NCBI GenBank assembly: GCA_039794245.1
Contig: JBDIVS010000005.1
Location: 74,869-138,868, forward strand
DNA: 64,000 nt
Origin: DAITQM01 sp039794245
GTDB taxonomy: Bacteria > Pseudomonadota > Gammaproteobacteria > Xanthomonadales > Wenzhouxiangellaceae
Direction: 5' to 3'
Shown here piece after piece: positions 27,495 through 35,760 of this stretch. Every line of letters begins with the position of its first letter. The stretch's first letter is position 1. The position numbers and the translations under genes are program-made. The notes beneath the pieces are model-generated. The model had not been told where the DNA came from and ran no database searches. It saw nothing but the letters and a program-made list of their open reading frames with translations.

Positions 27495-28408
27495 CAATAC
27501 ACCTCCCGCAGCCGCTTGCGCATCACCAGGCCGGCGATGTTGAATAGCAAGGTCATCACGAACAAGGTCAACCCGGCGGCGAAGATCGTCTGGTAGCCGA
27601 CGCTGCCGTGCGGCAGATCGCCGAGCGAGACCTGAACGATGTACGCCGTGATCGTCGCCGCCGACTCGGTTGGATCCCAGGTCAGGTTCGGTTGCAGGCC
27701 GGCGGCGATCGCCACGACCATCGTTTCACCAACGGCGCGCGACATGCCGAGGATGTATGCTGCGGCGACGCCCGAAATCGCCGCCGGCAGCACCACTTTC
27801 AACGCCGTTTGCAGGCGCGTCGCACCCATCGCATAGGAACCTTCGCGCAGATGGTTGGGCACGGCGCGCATCGCGTCCTCGCTGACCGAACTGACATACG
27901 GGATGATCATGATCCCCATCACCAGCCCGGGGGACAATAAATTGAAGCCCGGCAGTCCGGGCATGAGCTTCTGCAAGAGCGGCGTGATGAAGAGCAGCGC
28001 GAAGTAGCCGTACACCACGGTCGGCACGCCGCTCAAAAGTTCGAGAAAGGGCTTGACCGAATCGCGCACAGCGGCCGGCGCGAACTCGCTGAGGTAGATG
28101 GCGACCAGCGTGCCGCCGGGAATGGCGACCAGCAGGGCCACCGCCGAGACCACGACGGTGCCCGAAAGCAGCGGCAGGATGCCGTAATGGGCATCGGTGA
28201 ACTGCGGCGTCCACTGCCGATCGGTGAGAAAATCCGTCAGCGGCACATGCGAGAAGAACACCCACGACTCGCTGATCAGGATATAGACGATGGCCAATGT
28301 GACAAGCACCGAAAACAGCGCCGCGACGAACAGCACGGCGCGCATCGCCCGGTCGATCAGGCGCCGGCGGCGGTCATAGCTGAAACCGGTAAACAGTGAC
28401 GAAGCCAT
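27494..28408 (-). CDS. pstC: Phosphate ABC transporter permease PstC
   Basis: 304 residues. YLSEFAPAAVRDSVKPFLEL, LSGVPTVVYGYFALLFITP and REGSYAMGATRLQTALKVVL match PstC. The N-terminal loop between helix 1 and 2 is of ordinary length (no large periplasmic insert). Located 25 bp after pstS and coupled to pstA. Confidence 0.95.
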   Translation of the reverse strand: MASSLFTGFSYDRRRRLIDRAMRAVLFVAALFSVLVTLAIVYILISESWVFFSHVPLTDFLTDRQWTPQFTDAHYGILPLLSGTVVVSAVALLVAIPGGTLVAIYLSEFAPAAVRDSVKPFLELLSGVPTVVYGYFALLFITPLLQKLMPGLPGFNLLSPGLVMGIMIIPYVSSVSEDAMRAVPNHLREGSYAMGATRLQTALKVVLPAAISGVAAAYILGMSRAVGETMVVAIAAGLQPNLTWDPTESAATITAYIVQVSLGDLPHGSVGYQTIFAAGLTLFVMTLLFNIAGLVMRKRLREVY

Positions 28409-28433
28409 GCCGGACGGGCGGTATGAGCGCCGC

Positions 28434-29459
28434 TCAGTGTCGCGTTTCGCGGCTCAGCAGCTCGGCGATATCGACCCCGACCTCCGAGCCGCCGGCGAAG
28501 ACCGTACCCAGTTTGCCTTCCCTGAAGTTGGCCAAAGCGGTGTCGTACGCTTCGGCGGGCAGCGGGACATAACCGGTCTGCGAAACCAACTCGGCGGCCC
28601 GCTCAGAGGAGAACAGAAATTCGACGAAGCGCCGCACGTGCGGCTCGCCGGCCGCGGCGGCATTGATATAAACGAACAGCGGCCGCGACAACGGCGTATA
28701 AGAACCGTCGCGCACCGTCTCGATACTTGGTTGAACCGCCTCGCCGGCGGGATTGACGATCGCCACTGCCTTGAGCTTGTCGCGGTTTTCCAGGTAGTAG
28801 GCCAGGCCGAAATAACCGAGCGCGTGGCGATCGCTGGAGACACCCTGGACCAGCACGTTATCGTCCTCGCTGGCGGTGTAATCGCCGCGGCTGGCGTGTT
28901 CGATGCCGACCACCCCGGCGGTGAAATAATCGAAGGTGCCCGAATCGGGTCCGGGCCCGTACAGCGTCAGCGGCGCATCGGGAAAGGCGGGGTTGGCCTG
29001 ATTCCAGTTGAGCACCGTTCCCTGCGCTGCGGGCTCCCAGATCGTTTTCATCTCATCGATGGTCATGCGCTCGGCCCAGTCGTTGGCGGGATTGATCACC
29101 ACCGTCAAGGCATCGAAGGCGATCGGCAGTTCGATGAACTGGATGCCGGTTTGGCGGCAGGCTTCGAGTTCGACATCGCGGATCGGCCGCGAGGCGTCGG
29201 TGATCTCGAGTTCGCCGCGGCAGAATTTCTTGAAGCCGCCGCCGGTGCCGGAAATGCCGACCGTGACCTGCACCGCTCCGCCCTCGGCGATCTGAAATTC
29301 CTCGGCCATCGCCTCGATGATCGGAAAGACCGTGCTCGAGCCGTCGATCCGGATCGAAGTGGGTGATTTGTCCGAAGGCGCCTGGTCGCCGCAAGCGGTG
29401 AGCATCACCGCCGTCAGCAGGAGAGTGAACGGCAGGGCAGATGGTCTGAGTGCGTACAT
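28434..29459 (-). CDS. pstS: Phosphate-binding lipoprotein PstS
   Basis: 341 residues. A lipoprotein signal (LPFTLLLTAVMLTAC, Cys23) shows the protein is membrane-anchored rather than free. Phosphate-pocket motifs DGSSTVFPI, VGISGTGGGFKKFCRGE, DASRPI and GPGPDSGTFDYF are present. First gene of the pst operon. Confidence 0.94.
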   Translation of the reverse strand: MYALRPSALPFTLLLTAVMLTACGDQAPSDKSPTSIRIDGSSTVFPIIEAMAEEFQIAEGGAVQVTVGISGTGGGFKKFCRGELEITDASRPIRDVELEACRQTGIQFIELPIAFDALTVVINPANDWAERMTIDEMKTIWEPAAQGTVLNWNQANPAFPDAPLTLYGPGPDSGTFDYFTAGVVGIEHASRGDYTASEDDNVLVQGVSSDRHALGYFGLAYYLENRDKLKAVAIVNPAGEAVQPSIETVRDGSYTPLSRPLFVYINAAAAGEPHVRRFVEFLFSSERAAELVSQTGYVPLPAEAYDTALANFREGKLGTVFAGGSEVGVDIAELLSRETRH

Positions 29460-29529
29460 GATGGCGATTCCTGTTGGATGGCAGCCGGATAGCGGTAACG
29501 CCGGTCGCCCCGACTGCGAGGCGCAGGGT

Positions 29530-29575
29530 GTCCGATGACGTTACCAAGCAATTATGACAATCATGTTACCAGGTT
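29530..29575 (-). promoter_or_regulatory. Possible Pho box upstream of pstS
   Basis: The minus strand reads TTGTCATAAT over 29551-29560 with GTCAT and GGTAA half-site-like pieces at about 11-bp steps on either side. It lies about 90-100 bp before the pstS start, where PhoB sites are expected. Only one half-site is a good match, so the call is tentative. Confidence 0.35.
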
Positions 29576-29641
29576 GCGCGAGAGAGCTATTCTACCGAAA
29601 CGGCCGGCAACGGTTGGCCAGCACGCCTTCCGGCCCCGGGT

Positions 29642-32600
29642 TCATTTCGCCTGCCGGAGGGCGGCCATCTCGACAATGAAATTGCGCAACAACGCCCGCC
29701 GCGGGTTTTCAGCGCCGGGGGCGCCAAAGGTCTGGTCCAGCCACAGCGCCTGGGCCGGATCCCCGCCGGCCAAGGTCGCGGCGCTCAGAGCCAGCGCCGC
29801 GTATTCGCGATACAAGGCATCCGGCTCGCCCCGTGCTTCGGCGGCGGCGATCACCTCGAAAGCCGCCGCCGCGACATCCGTTGTCCGCCGGGCGGCGACC
29901 GCCGAGACCAGATCGAGCATCGCCGCCAGCGGTTCGGGCACGGCCTCGCATTCGACCCAAACCGGGTTGCTGAACGCCCCCTCCAGCGCCGCCGGTGAAA
30001 GCCACGGCACAGTGCCCATCGCCAGGGCGGCGAGCGTGTCGGCGAGTTGCCCGGCCTCGCCGGCACCGGCGGTGCAGAACCGGCCGAATAATCTGAGCGC
30101 CAGAATCTGCCCGAGCACGGCAGTGTTGAGCGACGCTTCCGGCTCGTCGGCCACCCGGCCGGCGGCCGACCGGATCGTATCGCCGCGCAATGCCGTAACC
30201 ACCGCCTGGGCCCGCCACGCCGCCTGCCGGGCGGCGGGCAAGGACTCCCAGGCGGCCGCTGGGCGCGGCGCTGAAGATTCAGGCTGCGTGACGCCCAGCC
30301 ATTCGAGCACCGGCAGTTCGGCAAAACGAAGATCGCGCAAGGTAGTGGCGTTGGCGCCGCGAAAACGGGCGGCGGGCGCCTCGATCGTCAGCACTGGATG
30401 CTGGTCGGTATTGATCTTGCGCCCCGTGCGCCCGGCGTACCAGGCCAGAACTTCTCGATCGGCGAGCCGGCGGGCCAGCAGGTCGGCCGGTTCAGCAATC
30501 CCCAGACGGGCCAGTGCTGCGGCCAGTTGCGGCCGCCCGGCAAGTTGCATCCTCGGCTCGCCGAGCATCCGGCGGCCGGCGACGAGCAAAAGGTCGGCGT
30601 CACCGCCGTAGTACGCCTGGACATCGCCGAAACTGTCGAACATCGCGCGCAGCACCGAACCGACCAGGGCCTCGTCGATCTCGTACAGTTGCAGCCACTG
30701 CACGAACAGGCCGCCGTCGGCCAGCCGCGCGGCGGCGAGGCGGTAGAACTCGCGGGAAAACAGATTGCCGATACCGCTGATCCATGGATTGGAGGGCTCG
30801 GAGACGATCAGATCGGGGCGGTCACGCGTCGCCGCCAGCCAGGCGCGGGCGTCGTCGATCGCGATGTTCGAGCGCGGATCGTCGAACGCCCGGGCGTTGC
30901 GCGGCCGGAAAAAACGGGCACCGGCGATCATCTCGGGCTCGATCTCGATCGTGGTGAGCCGTTCGAGGCCGGGGTCGGCGAGCAGCACATCGCTGGTCAT
31001 CCCCGAGCCGAAACCGATCACCACCGCCTGGCGCGGAGCCTGGTGATAGAGCAGCGGCAGGGCGCCGAGCAGCGTCATCGTATATTCGTCCGCCGCCGGC
31101 GGCCGCCCGGCACCGAGGTTCATCGCAGCGTCGGTCTTGCCGTTGGTCGCGATCCTGACCTGCCCGGCGAGATTGCGGATGACGCTGATGCTTGCCGTCC
31201 GGCCGTCGCGGTTGAACAGGACTTCCTCGCCCGCCGCCAGGCGCGGCTGGCCGCTGCGGAACACGCCGGAAGCCAATACCGCCCCCTGCCACGGGATCAC
31301 CCCGCCGGCCAGAACCGCGGCCAATGCGGCGCCGGCCGGCAGCAGCAGGCGCCGGCGCACCGGCGCGATATGCGCCAGCAGGGCGATGCCGAGCGCCAGG
31401 TCCACCGCCGCGGCGAGCAGCAGCGAATACTTGAGTTGCAGAACCGGCAGCAAAAAGACCAGTGTCGCCGCCACCCCGAAGATTGCGCCGGCGGTATTGA
31501 CGGCGTACACCCGGCCAACCTCAGCCGACCCACCGCCGCGGCGGAGCAGCGCCTCGGTCAGCGCCGGCAGGGTCATGCCGGCAAAAAACGCCGCCGGCGC
31601 CAACAAGACGAACGCCACCAGTGCGGTGCCCAGGTTGTAGAGCGCATAGCCGCCGCCTGCTGCCGCCAGGTTGGCGATCATCCAGGCCACGGCATCGAAG
31701 GCGTAACGGTAGAGGGCCAGCGAGATCAGCGTCGCCGCCCCCATCGCCCACTGCGCCCGGGCGGCGATCACCAGCGGCTCGGGCGCCGCGTCGAGCCGGC
31801 GGCGGATCCAGGCACCGCCCAAAGCCAGGCCAAGAATGAATGCCGCGAGCATCAACTCGAAAGCGTGCAAGGTCGAACCAAAAGCCAGGGCCAGAAGGCG
31901 GACCCAGACGAGCTCGTAAACAAACGAACTGGCCCCGGTCAGAAACGCAACGGTCAACACCAACCGCACAGTTTTCGCGGCCGCGGCCGCCGCCGGCTGC
32001 TTCCCGGGCATGGCATCGGCCGGAAGCGCCGCCGACCGCCCACGGATCAGCCAGAACGTGGCGCCCATCACCACCAGATTGAGCCCGCCTGCGGTCCGGA
32101 CGGCCCCGGCAAGACCGGCCAGCGGCAGCAACAGGAATGTCGCGGCCAGCACCCCGGCCGCGCCGCCCAGAGAATTGGTGAAATAAAACCCGCCCAGCAG
32201 GCGGCCGCTGCCGGCCGCCCGGATCCGGATCAGGCCGCCGACCATCAGCGGAAACGTCATGCCGAGCAGCACTGCTTGCGGCAGCACCAGCAGCGCGCCG
32301 CTGAGCCACTGCCAGGCGCGGCCCACCGGCCCGCCGCCCAAAAACGGCAGCATCGCGCTTTCGGAAAAGCCGATGAGTCCGGCAAAAGCCCACGGAAAAA
32401 GCAGGCCGAGCACGCCGATCGCCCCTTCGATCAGCGCATACCATCGCAACCAGTCCGGCCAGCCGCCGCCGTGCCGGGCGACCCACCAGGCCCCGGCCGC
32501 CATGCCGCCCATGAACAGGGCGAGCACCAGCGCCTGGGCATACGCCGCATGGCCGAGATACAGTCCAAGATAATGCGACCACTCAGCCTGATAGATCAGG

Positions 32601-32680
32601 CCGGCGGCTCCCGAAAACCCAAAAACGGCCAGCAGACCGCCCAGCCGCCGGCCCGGCAGCCGCTCCGGATTCGTGCCCAT
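29642..32680 (-). CDS. Membrane protein with spermidine-synthase-like domain
   Basis: 1012 residues from ATG 32680 (AAGGGG ribosome site; earlier in-frame ATGs lack one). Residues 10-490 hold about 12-14 hydrophobic helices in two similar halves, like the fused-MFS/spermidine synthase proteins. Around 520-740 a Rossmann methyltransferase-like domain follows (VVIGFGSGMTSDVLL, TTIEIEPEMIAGARFF, DDARAWL, DLIVSEPSNPWISG). A C-terminal helical, Ala-rich stretch of about 250 residues carries no recognised domain. Whether it makes polyamines is doubtful; such membrane-fused proteins have no settled function. Stand-alone, tail facing pstS. Confidence 0.8.
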   Translation of the reverse strand: MGTNPERLPGRRLGGLLAVFGFSGAAGLIYQAEWSHYLGLYLGHAAYAQALVLALFMGGMAAGAWWVARHGGGWPDWLRWYALIEGAIGVLGLLFPWAFAGLIGFSESAMLPFLGGGPVGRAWQWLSGALLVLPQAVLLGMTFPLMVGGLIRIRAAGSGRLLGGFYFTNSLGGAAGVLAATFLLLPLAGLAGAVRTAGGLNLVVMGATFWLIRGRSAALPADAMPGKQPAAAAAAKTVRLVLTVAFLTGASSFVYELVWVRLLALAFGSTLHAFELMLAAFILGLALGGAWIRRRLDAAPEPLVIAARAQWAMGAATLISLALYRYAFDAVAWMIANLAAAGGGYALYNLGTALVAFVLLAPAAFFAGMTLPALTEALLRRGGGSAEVGRVYAVNTAGAIFGVAATLVFLLPVLQLKYSLLLAAAVDLALGIALLAHIAPVRRRLLLPAGAALAAVLAGGVIPWQGAVLASGVFRSGQPRLAAGEEVLFNRDGRTASISVIRNLAGQVRIATNGKTDAAMNLGAGRPPAADEYTMTLLGALPLLYHQAPRQAVVIGFGSGMTSDVLLADPGLERLTTIEIEPEMIAGARFFRPRNARAFDDPRSNIAIDDARAWLAATRDRPDLIVSEPSNPWISGIGNLFSREFYRLAAARLADGGLFVQWLQLYEIDEALVGSVLRAMFDSFGDVQAYYGGDADLLLVAGRRMLGEPRMQLAGRPQLAAALARLGIAEPADLLARRLADREVLAWYAGRTGRKINTDQHPVLTIEAPAARFRGANATTLRDLRFAELPVLEWLGVTQPESSAPRPAAAWESLPAARQAAWRAQAVVTALRGDTIRSAAGRVADEPEASLNTAVLGQILALRLFGRFCTAGAGEAGQLADTLAALAMGTVPWLSPAALEGAFSNPVWVECEAVPEPLAAMLDLVSAVAARRTTDVAAAAFEVIAAAEARGEPDALYREYAALALSAATLAGGDPAQALWLDQTFGAPGAENPRRALLRNFIVEMAALRQAK

Positions 32681-32967
32681 GAGATACCCCTTGTTTCCGT
32701 AGCGCTTCATTGTAGATCGGCCGGCCGGCTTGGCGCCGGGAGCGGCGATGCTCGTTGCCCGGCATTCCCGCACCCGCCGGAATCCTCATTTCCGCCATAC
32801 CCGCACAAGCGCAGGCAATGCAGGAAGGGCGGTTTACTCGGACTGTCCTGTCCTCGCCCTGTCCCAACGGGCCGGCCCAGCGGCCGTTCAAATGCGTTCC
32901 AGATGCATTTTGGCGCCTTCAGGCGCAAGAAGACCGGCCGAAATGACAAAGAAACAGCCGCAAGTAC

Positions 32968-32997
32968 TTGAAATTTCTGTTACCCTTGCGCCATAAT
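32968..32997 (+). promoter_or_regulatory. Candidate sigma-70 promoter of the first pilin gene
   Basis: TTGAAA (32968-32973) and CATAAT (32992-32997) are 18 bp apart, about 50 bp before the pilin start. Reasonable match, untested. Confidence 0.4.
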
Positions 32998-33045
32998 CAA
33001 ACAAAAGTTCTATCATCAAGATGCGGGGAATATGGAGATGACCCG

Positions 33046-33597
33046 ATGAACCCAGGCCACAACGGGGGCAACCCGGACCTCGAGACCATGCCACGGCAGC
33101 GCGTTTTCTTACGGGCAGCACAATGCCCTGCTCTGCCGGCGGCGGGTTTCACGCTGATCGAAATCCTGATCGCCATCGCCATTTTAGGCATCCTGCTCGG
33201 AATTGCAGTGCCCAGCTACCATGACTACGTCATCAGGACCCGGGTCTCCGAAGGCGTGCAGATGGCAACCGCACCGCAGCTTCTGGCCGCCGACGATTTT
33301 CTGCGCAACGGCAATTTCGCCACGGTCGCAGCCTCTTATAACTTCCCGGACAACAGCGCCGATTATGTCGCCGATATCGCGATCGATCCGGCAAGCGGCG
33401 CCATCAGCGTCACCACCCGCAACACCGGCGCCGCAGTCGACCCGATCATCGTTTTCACTCCCGCCAACACACCGATGCCGGGCGGCCCGCCGGGATCGAC
33501 AACGGGGCTTTTGACCTGGACCTGCGCCCTGGCTGCCGGCGAGGCGCGGCATGTGCCGCGATCCTGTGCCACGGCGTTGCCGCTGGTCACGCCTTAA
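33046..33597 (+). CDS. Type IV pilin-like protein (short paralogue)
   Basis: 183 residues from ATG 33046 (GGAGATG upstream). An unusually long leader of about 34 residues ends AAG before FTLIEILIAIAILGILLGIA, so PilD-type cleavage and methylation are expected, with the canonical Glu at +5. The globular part contains two Cys (TWTCALAAGEARHVPRSC) that would close the C-terminal D-loop. About half of its residues match the second pilin at 33847 (VAASYNFP, YVADI, IDP, TTRNTGA, C-x5-AGE-RHVP-SC), so the genes are tandem duplicates. It lacks the glycine tail. Other pilus genes are not in the window. Confidence 0.88.
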   Translation: MNPGHNGGNPDLETMPRQRVFLRAAQCPALPAAGFTLIEILIAIAILGILLGIAVPSYHDYVIRTRVSEGVQMATAPQLLAADDFLRNGNFATVAASYNFPDNSADYVADIAIDPASGAISVTTRNTGAAVDPIIVFTPANTPMPGGPPGSTTGLLTWTCALAAGEARHVPRSCATALPLVTP

Positions 33598-33771
33598 CCC
33601 TTTCGTTTTTCCAATTCATCTTTTTCACCGCTTCCGGGCGGTGCTGCGCTTCCCCGTTGTGCGACTCTTGTGGCAAGGATCGACGTTCAACGTCAACCGC
33701 ACCTGAACCTACCCCTGCCCCGGTGGCGGTAAGCGCGTGATCCGACTCGACAACGATCGGGTTTCCTTTTT

Positions 33772-33787
33772 TGGCATGAATCTGGCA
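33772..33787 (+). promoter_or_regulatory. Sigma-54 (-24/-12) promoter of the glycine-tailed pilin
   Basis: TGGCATGAATCTGGCA matches the consensus TGGCACGN4TTGCA at all but two fixed positions, with GG and GC exactly 12 bp apart. It lies 60 bp upstream of the pilin ATG. Major type IV pilins are classically RpoN-dependent through PilS-PilR, which supports the call. Confidence 0.65.
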
Positions 33788-33846
33788 TATCCAGACTTGC
33801 GAGGTTCAACCGGCTCCCGGCCGGCCAATAACATAGGAGATCGATC

Positions 33847-34758
33847 ATGTCAGCCAGCGTCCATCAACCGTATTCCCCTGCGCCCGTTGCCCGTAACCGG
33901 GGCTTTACCCTGGTCGAAATCATCGTCGCGGTGGCGATGGTTGCCATACTGCTCGGCATCGCGCTACCGGCCTACCAGGATTACGCCATCCGCTCGAAGG
34001 TCGCCGAGGGCATCCAACTGGCCAGCGAGGCCGAGTTACTGATCGCCGACAGCTACCTGCGCAACGGCGATTTCGCCGCGGTCGCAGCCTCATATAACTT
34101 CCCGGGCGACGGCGCAGAATATGTAGCCGATATCACGATCGATCCCAATAACGGCACCATCACGCTGACCACGCGCAATACCGGCGCGCTTGTGAATCCG
34201 GTACTGAACATCACCCCGACCGTCACGTTCACCGGCAACCTGGAGTGGAATTGCACGCTGGTCGCCGGCGAACCGCGGCATGTGCCGCTCTCATGCCGGG
34301 CGCTGGCGGCTGCCGGCGGCACAGGCGGCGGCGGATCTAGTGGTGGTTCCGGTGGTTCCGGCGGCGGATCTGGTGGTGGTTCCGGTGGTTCCGGCGGCGG
34401 TTCGGGTGGTGGTTCCGGCGGCGGTTCGGGTGGTGGTTCCGGCGGCGGTTCGGGTGGTGGTTCCGGCGGCGGCGATACCGGCGGCGGCAACGGCGGCGGC
34501 AACGGCGGCGGTAACGGCGGCGGTAACGGCGGCGGTAACGGCGGCGGTAACGGCGGCGGTAATGGTGGCGGTAATGGTGGCGGTAATGGTGGCGGTAATG
34601 GTGGCGGTAATGGTGGCGGTAACGGCAACTCCGGCGGCGGCAACGGCGGCAATTGCAACCAGACCGGCGTCGGCGCCAGCGGCGGCGCCGCCGGCAACGG
34701 CAATGCCGGCGGCAACTGCTTCGGCCATCAGAACCATCCACCACGACCCCGGCCCTGA
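33847..34758 (+). CDS. Type IV pilin with long GGGS/GGGN tail
   Basis: 303 residues. A short leader (MSASVHQPYSPAPVARNRG) is cut before FTLVEIIVAVAMVAILLGIA (Glu at +5). Residues about 40-155 form a pilin head ending with the D-loop Cys pair (WNCTLVAGEPRHVPLSC). After that, where pilins normally stop, about 145 more residues follow: roughly 50 of GGS/GGGS repeats, GGGDT, twelve GGGN units, then a Cys-bounded knob (GGNCNQTGVGASGG to GGNCFGHQNH) and a PPRPRP end. Attached to the pilin C-terminus, this tail should be exposed on the filament surface. Strong terminator and sigma-54 promoter flank it. It could be a specialised major pilin, a surface-sticky minor pilin, or a protein in repeat-driven decay. 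Confidence 0.85.
   Translation: MSASVHQPYSPAPVARNRGFTLVEIIVAVAMVAILLGIALPAYQDYAIRSKVAEGIQLASEAELLIADSYLRNGDFAAVAASYNFPGDGAEYVADITIDPNNGTITLTTRNTGALVNPVLNITPTVTFTGNLEWNCTLVAGEPRHVPLSCRALAAAGGTGGGGSSGGSGGSGGGSGGGSGGSGGGSGGGSGGGSGGGSGGGSGGGSGGGDTGGGNGGGNGGGNGGGNGGGNGGGNGGGNGGGNGGGNGGGNGGGNGGGNGNSGGGNGGNCNQTGVGASGGAAGNGNAGGNCFGHQNHPPRPRP
34325..34632 (+). repeat. In-frame tandem repeats encoding the glycine tail
   Basis: The first half alternates 12-base units (ggtggttccggcggcggttcg type, 24-bp period) coding GGGS. The second half has twelve 12-base GGGN units: six carry aac, then five consecutive aat with ggtggcggt, then one aac. Runs of identical codons show recent local duplication. All units are multiples of three, so gain or loss keeps the frame. 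Confidence 0.9.
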
Positions 34759-34779
34759 TCACCCCGATCTCACAACAAC

Positions 34780-34806
34780 GAAAAAGGCCCTAAACGGGCC
34801 TTTTTC
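34780..34806 (+). terminator. Rho-independent terminator of the pilin gene
   Basis: gaaaaaggccc and gggcctttttc pair perfectly around the loop taaac, 21 bp after the pilin stop. The A-run before and T-run after make it usable from either strand. 34807-35034 holds no gene I can support. Confidence 0.9.
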
Positions 34807-35034
34807 GCTGCTCTACGCGCAATCGTGTGGCTGCCTTCGCAACCGCAACCTGCCCCTCTGTGCAAGGTTTCAACCCCAACACGTACCTGGTTGATGCCCC
34901 CCAGCGTATCCGCCAACACCCAGCCAGCAAAGTCGGAGAACCCACCGTCCGCGCGAGCCTTCTTCCAGTGTGTATGATGTGTATAAAGAGTTTGGCGCGT
35001 GCCATTCTGAAGCAAGCTAAAATCCGCTGAGTCG

Positions 35035-35480
35035 ACCCAACTGTTGCATAAATTCCGGGAATTTATGCAACAGTTAAGTTGAGGTTGTACTGGATCAGCT
35101 CTGCCAACTTGACCTCCTGCTTGTCGGTGAGGTTCTCCGGGCGCTTGAGCAGCAACCAGCGGCTTTTGCTCAGGACCGGCTCATATCCCTTGGCCTTGAG
35201 CGTCCTGATCTCACCGGCGCGCACCTCATCGAGCGCCTTGCCGAAATGGGCCATGATGTGAAAACGGTCCAGCACGTGTACGGCCTGGCCCGCTTTCTTG
35301 GCGATCACTTTCAGCTACGGTTTCCACATGTCGCTGCACACATACTTCAATACGGCACTGCGTGCCGAACCAACGGAAAAATCCCAGCAATGTCTTGATC
35401 TTGCGCTCTTTCCCAACCCACAGCAACCGTTTACAGCGCAACCGCCGTCGAACGCTTGCGATCATATTACCCCCGGTCAG
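35035..35480 (-). pseudogene. Broken ISL3-family transposase with its terminal repeat
   Basis: The minus strand gives LWVGKERKIKTLLGFFRWFGT, then after a frameshift VLKYVCSDMWKP, an in-frame TAG in place of the usual Tyr, and LKVIAKKAGQAVHVLDRFHI through RPENLTDKQEVKLAELIQYN, ending LTVA at 35063. The motifs (D in CSDMWKP, DRFH, NLTDKQ) are those of ISL3 DDE transposases. The N-terminal third is absent. The stop codon TAA lies inside the element end; the outer terminus acccaactgttgcataaatt (35035-35054) is the source type of the dispersed repeats in this window. 35491-35760 contains nothing recognised. Confidence 0.8.
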
Positions 35481-35760
35481 GTACGACACCCCCGGCCGTC
35501 AACCTCATGCGGCGGGCAGGCACCCTGCATGAAAGAGCCCACAAGACGACCGGGCATCCAGGCATCGAGCCGATCATTTACAGCGAAAATAGTAGAATAT
35601 CCGTGCATAAGAATAAGCATGGACCCCACTCGGCGGCTTGTCCAATGTCAAAACACGTTCACAAAAAAAGCGGTCGGCCAGCGTGATCCGGCGTACTCGG
35701 CTTGAAAAACAGTACCCAGCGCTTGTAGTATAGGGTTTTCCTCATCAGGGCCGGGATTCG

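Noticed and set aside
29642..29720. Pho-regulated operon joining pstS and the membrane synthase
   Set aside because: The synthase lies upstream on the same strand and ends before the pstS promoter region; no sign of shared transcription.
30398..32971. 857-residue open frame opposite the spermidine-synthase-like gene
   Set aside because: Arg/Gln/His-rich shadow of a real gene in GC-rich DNA; no motifs, and the opposite strand has clear helices and a methyltransferase domain.
34325..34632. CRISPR-like array
   Set aside because: Units are contiguous 12-bp coding repeats without spacers.
34291..34737. Ala/Thr/Val and Pro-rich long frames opposite the pilin tail
   Set aside because: Produced by the 12-bp tandem repeat being open in all frames; the plus frame is continuous with a prepilin head.
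34770..35015. 81-residue minus-strand frame after the pilin terminator
   Set aside because: No ribosome site, overlaps the terminator and shows no motif.
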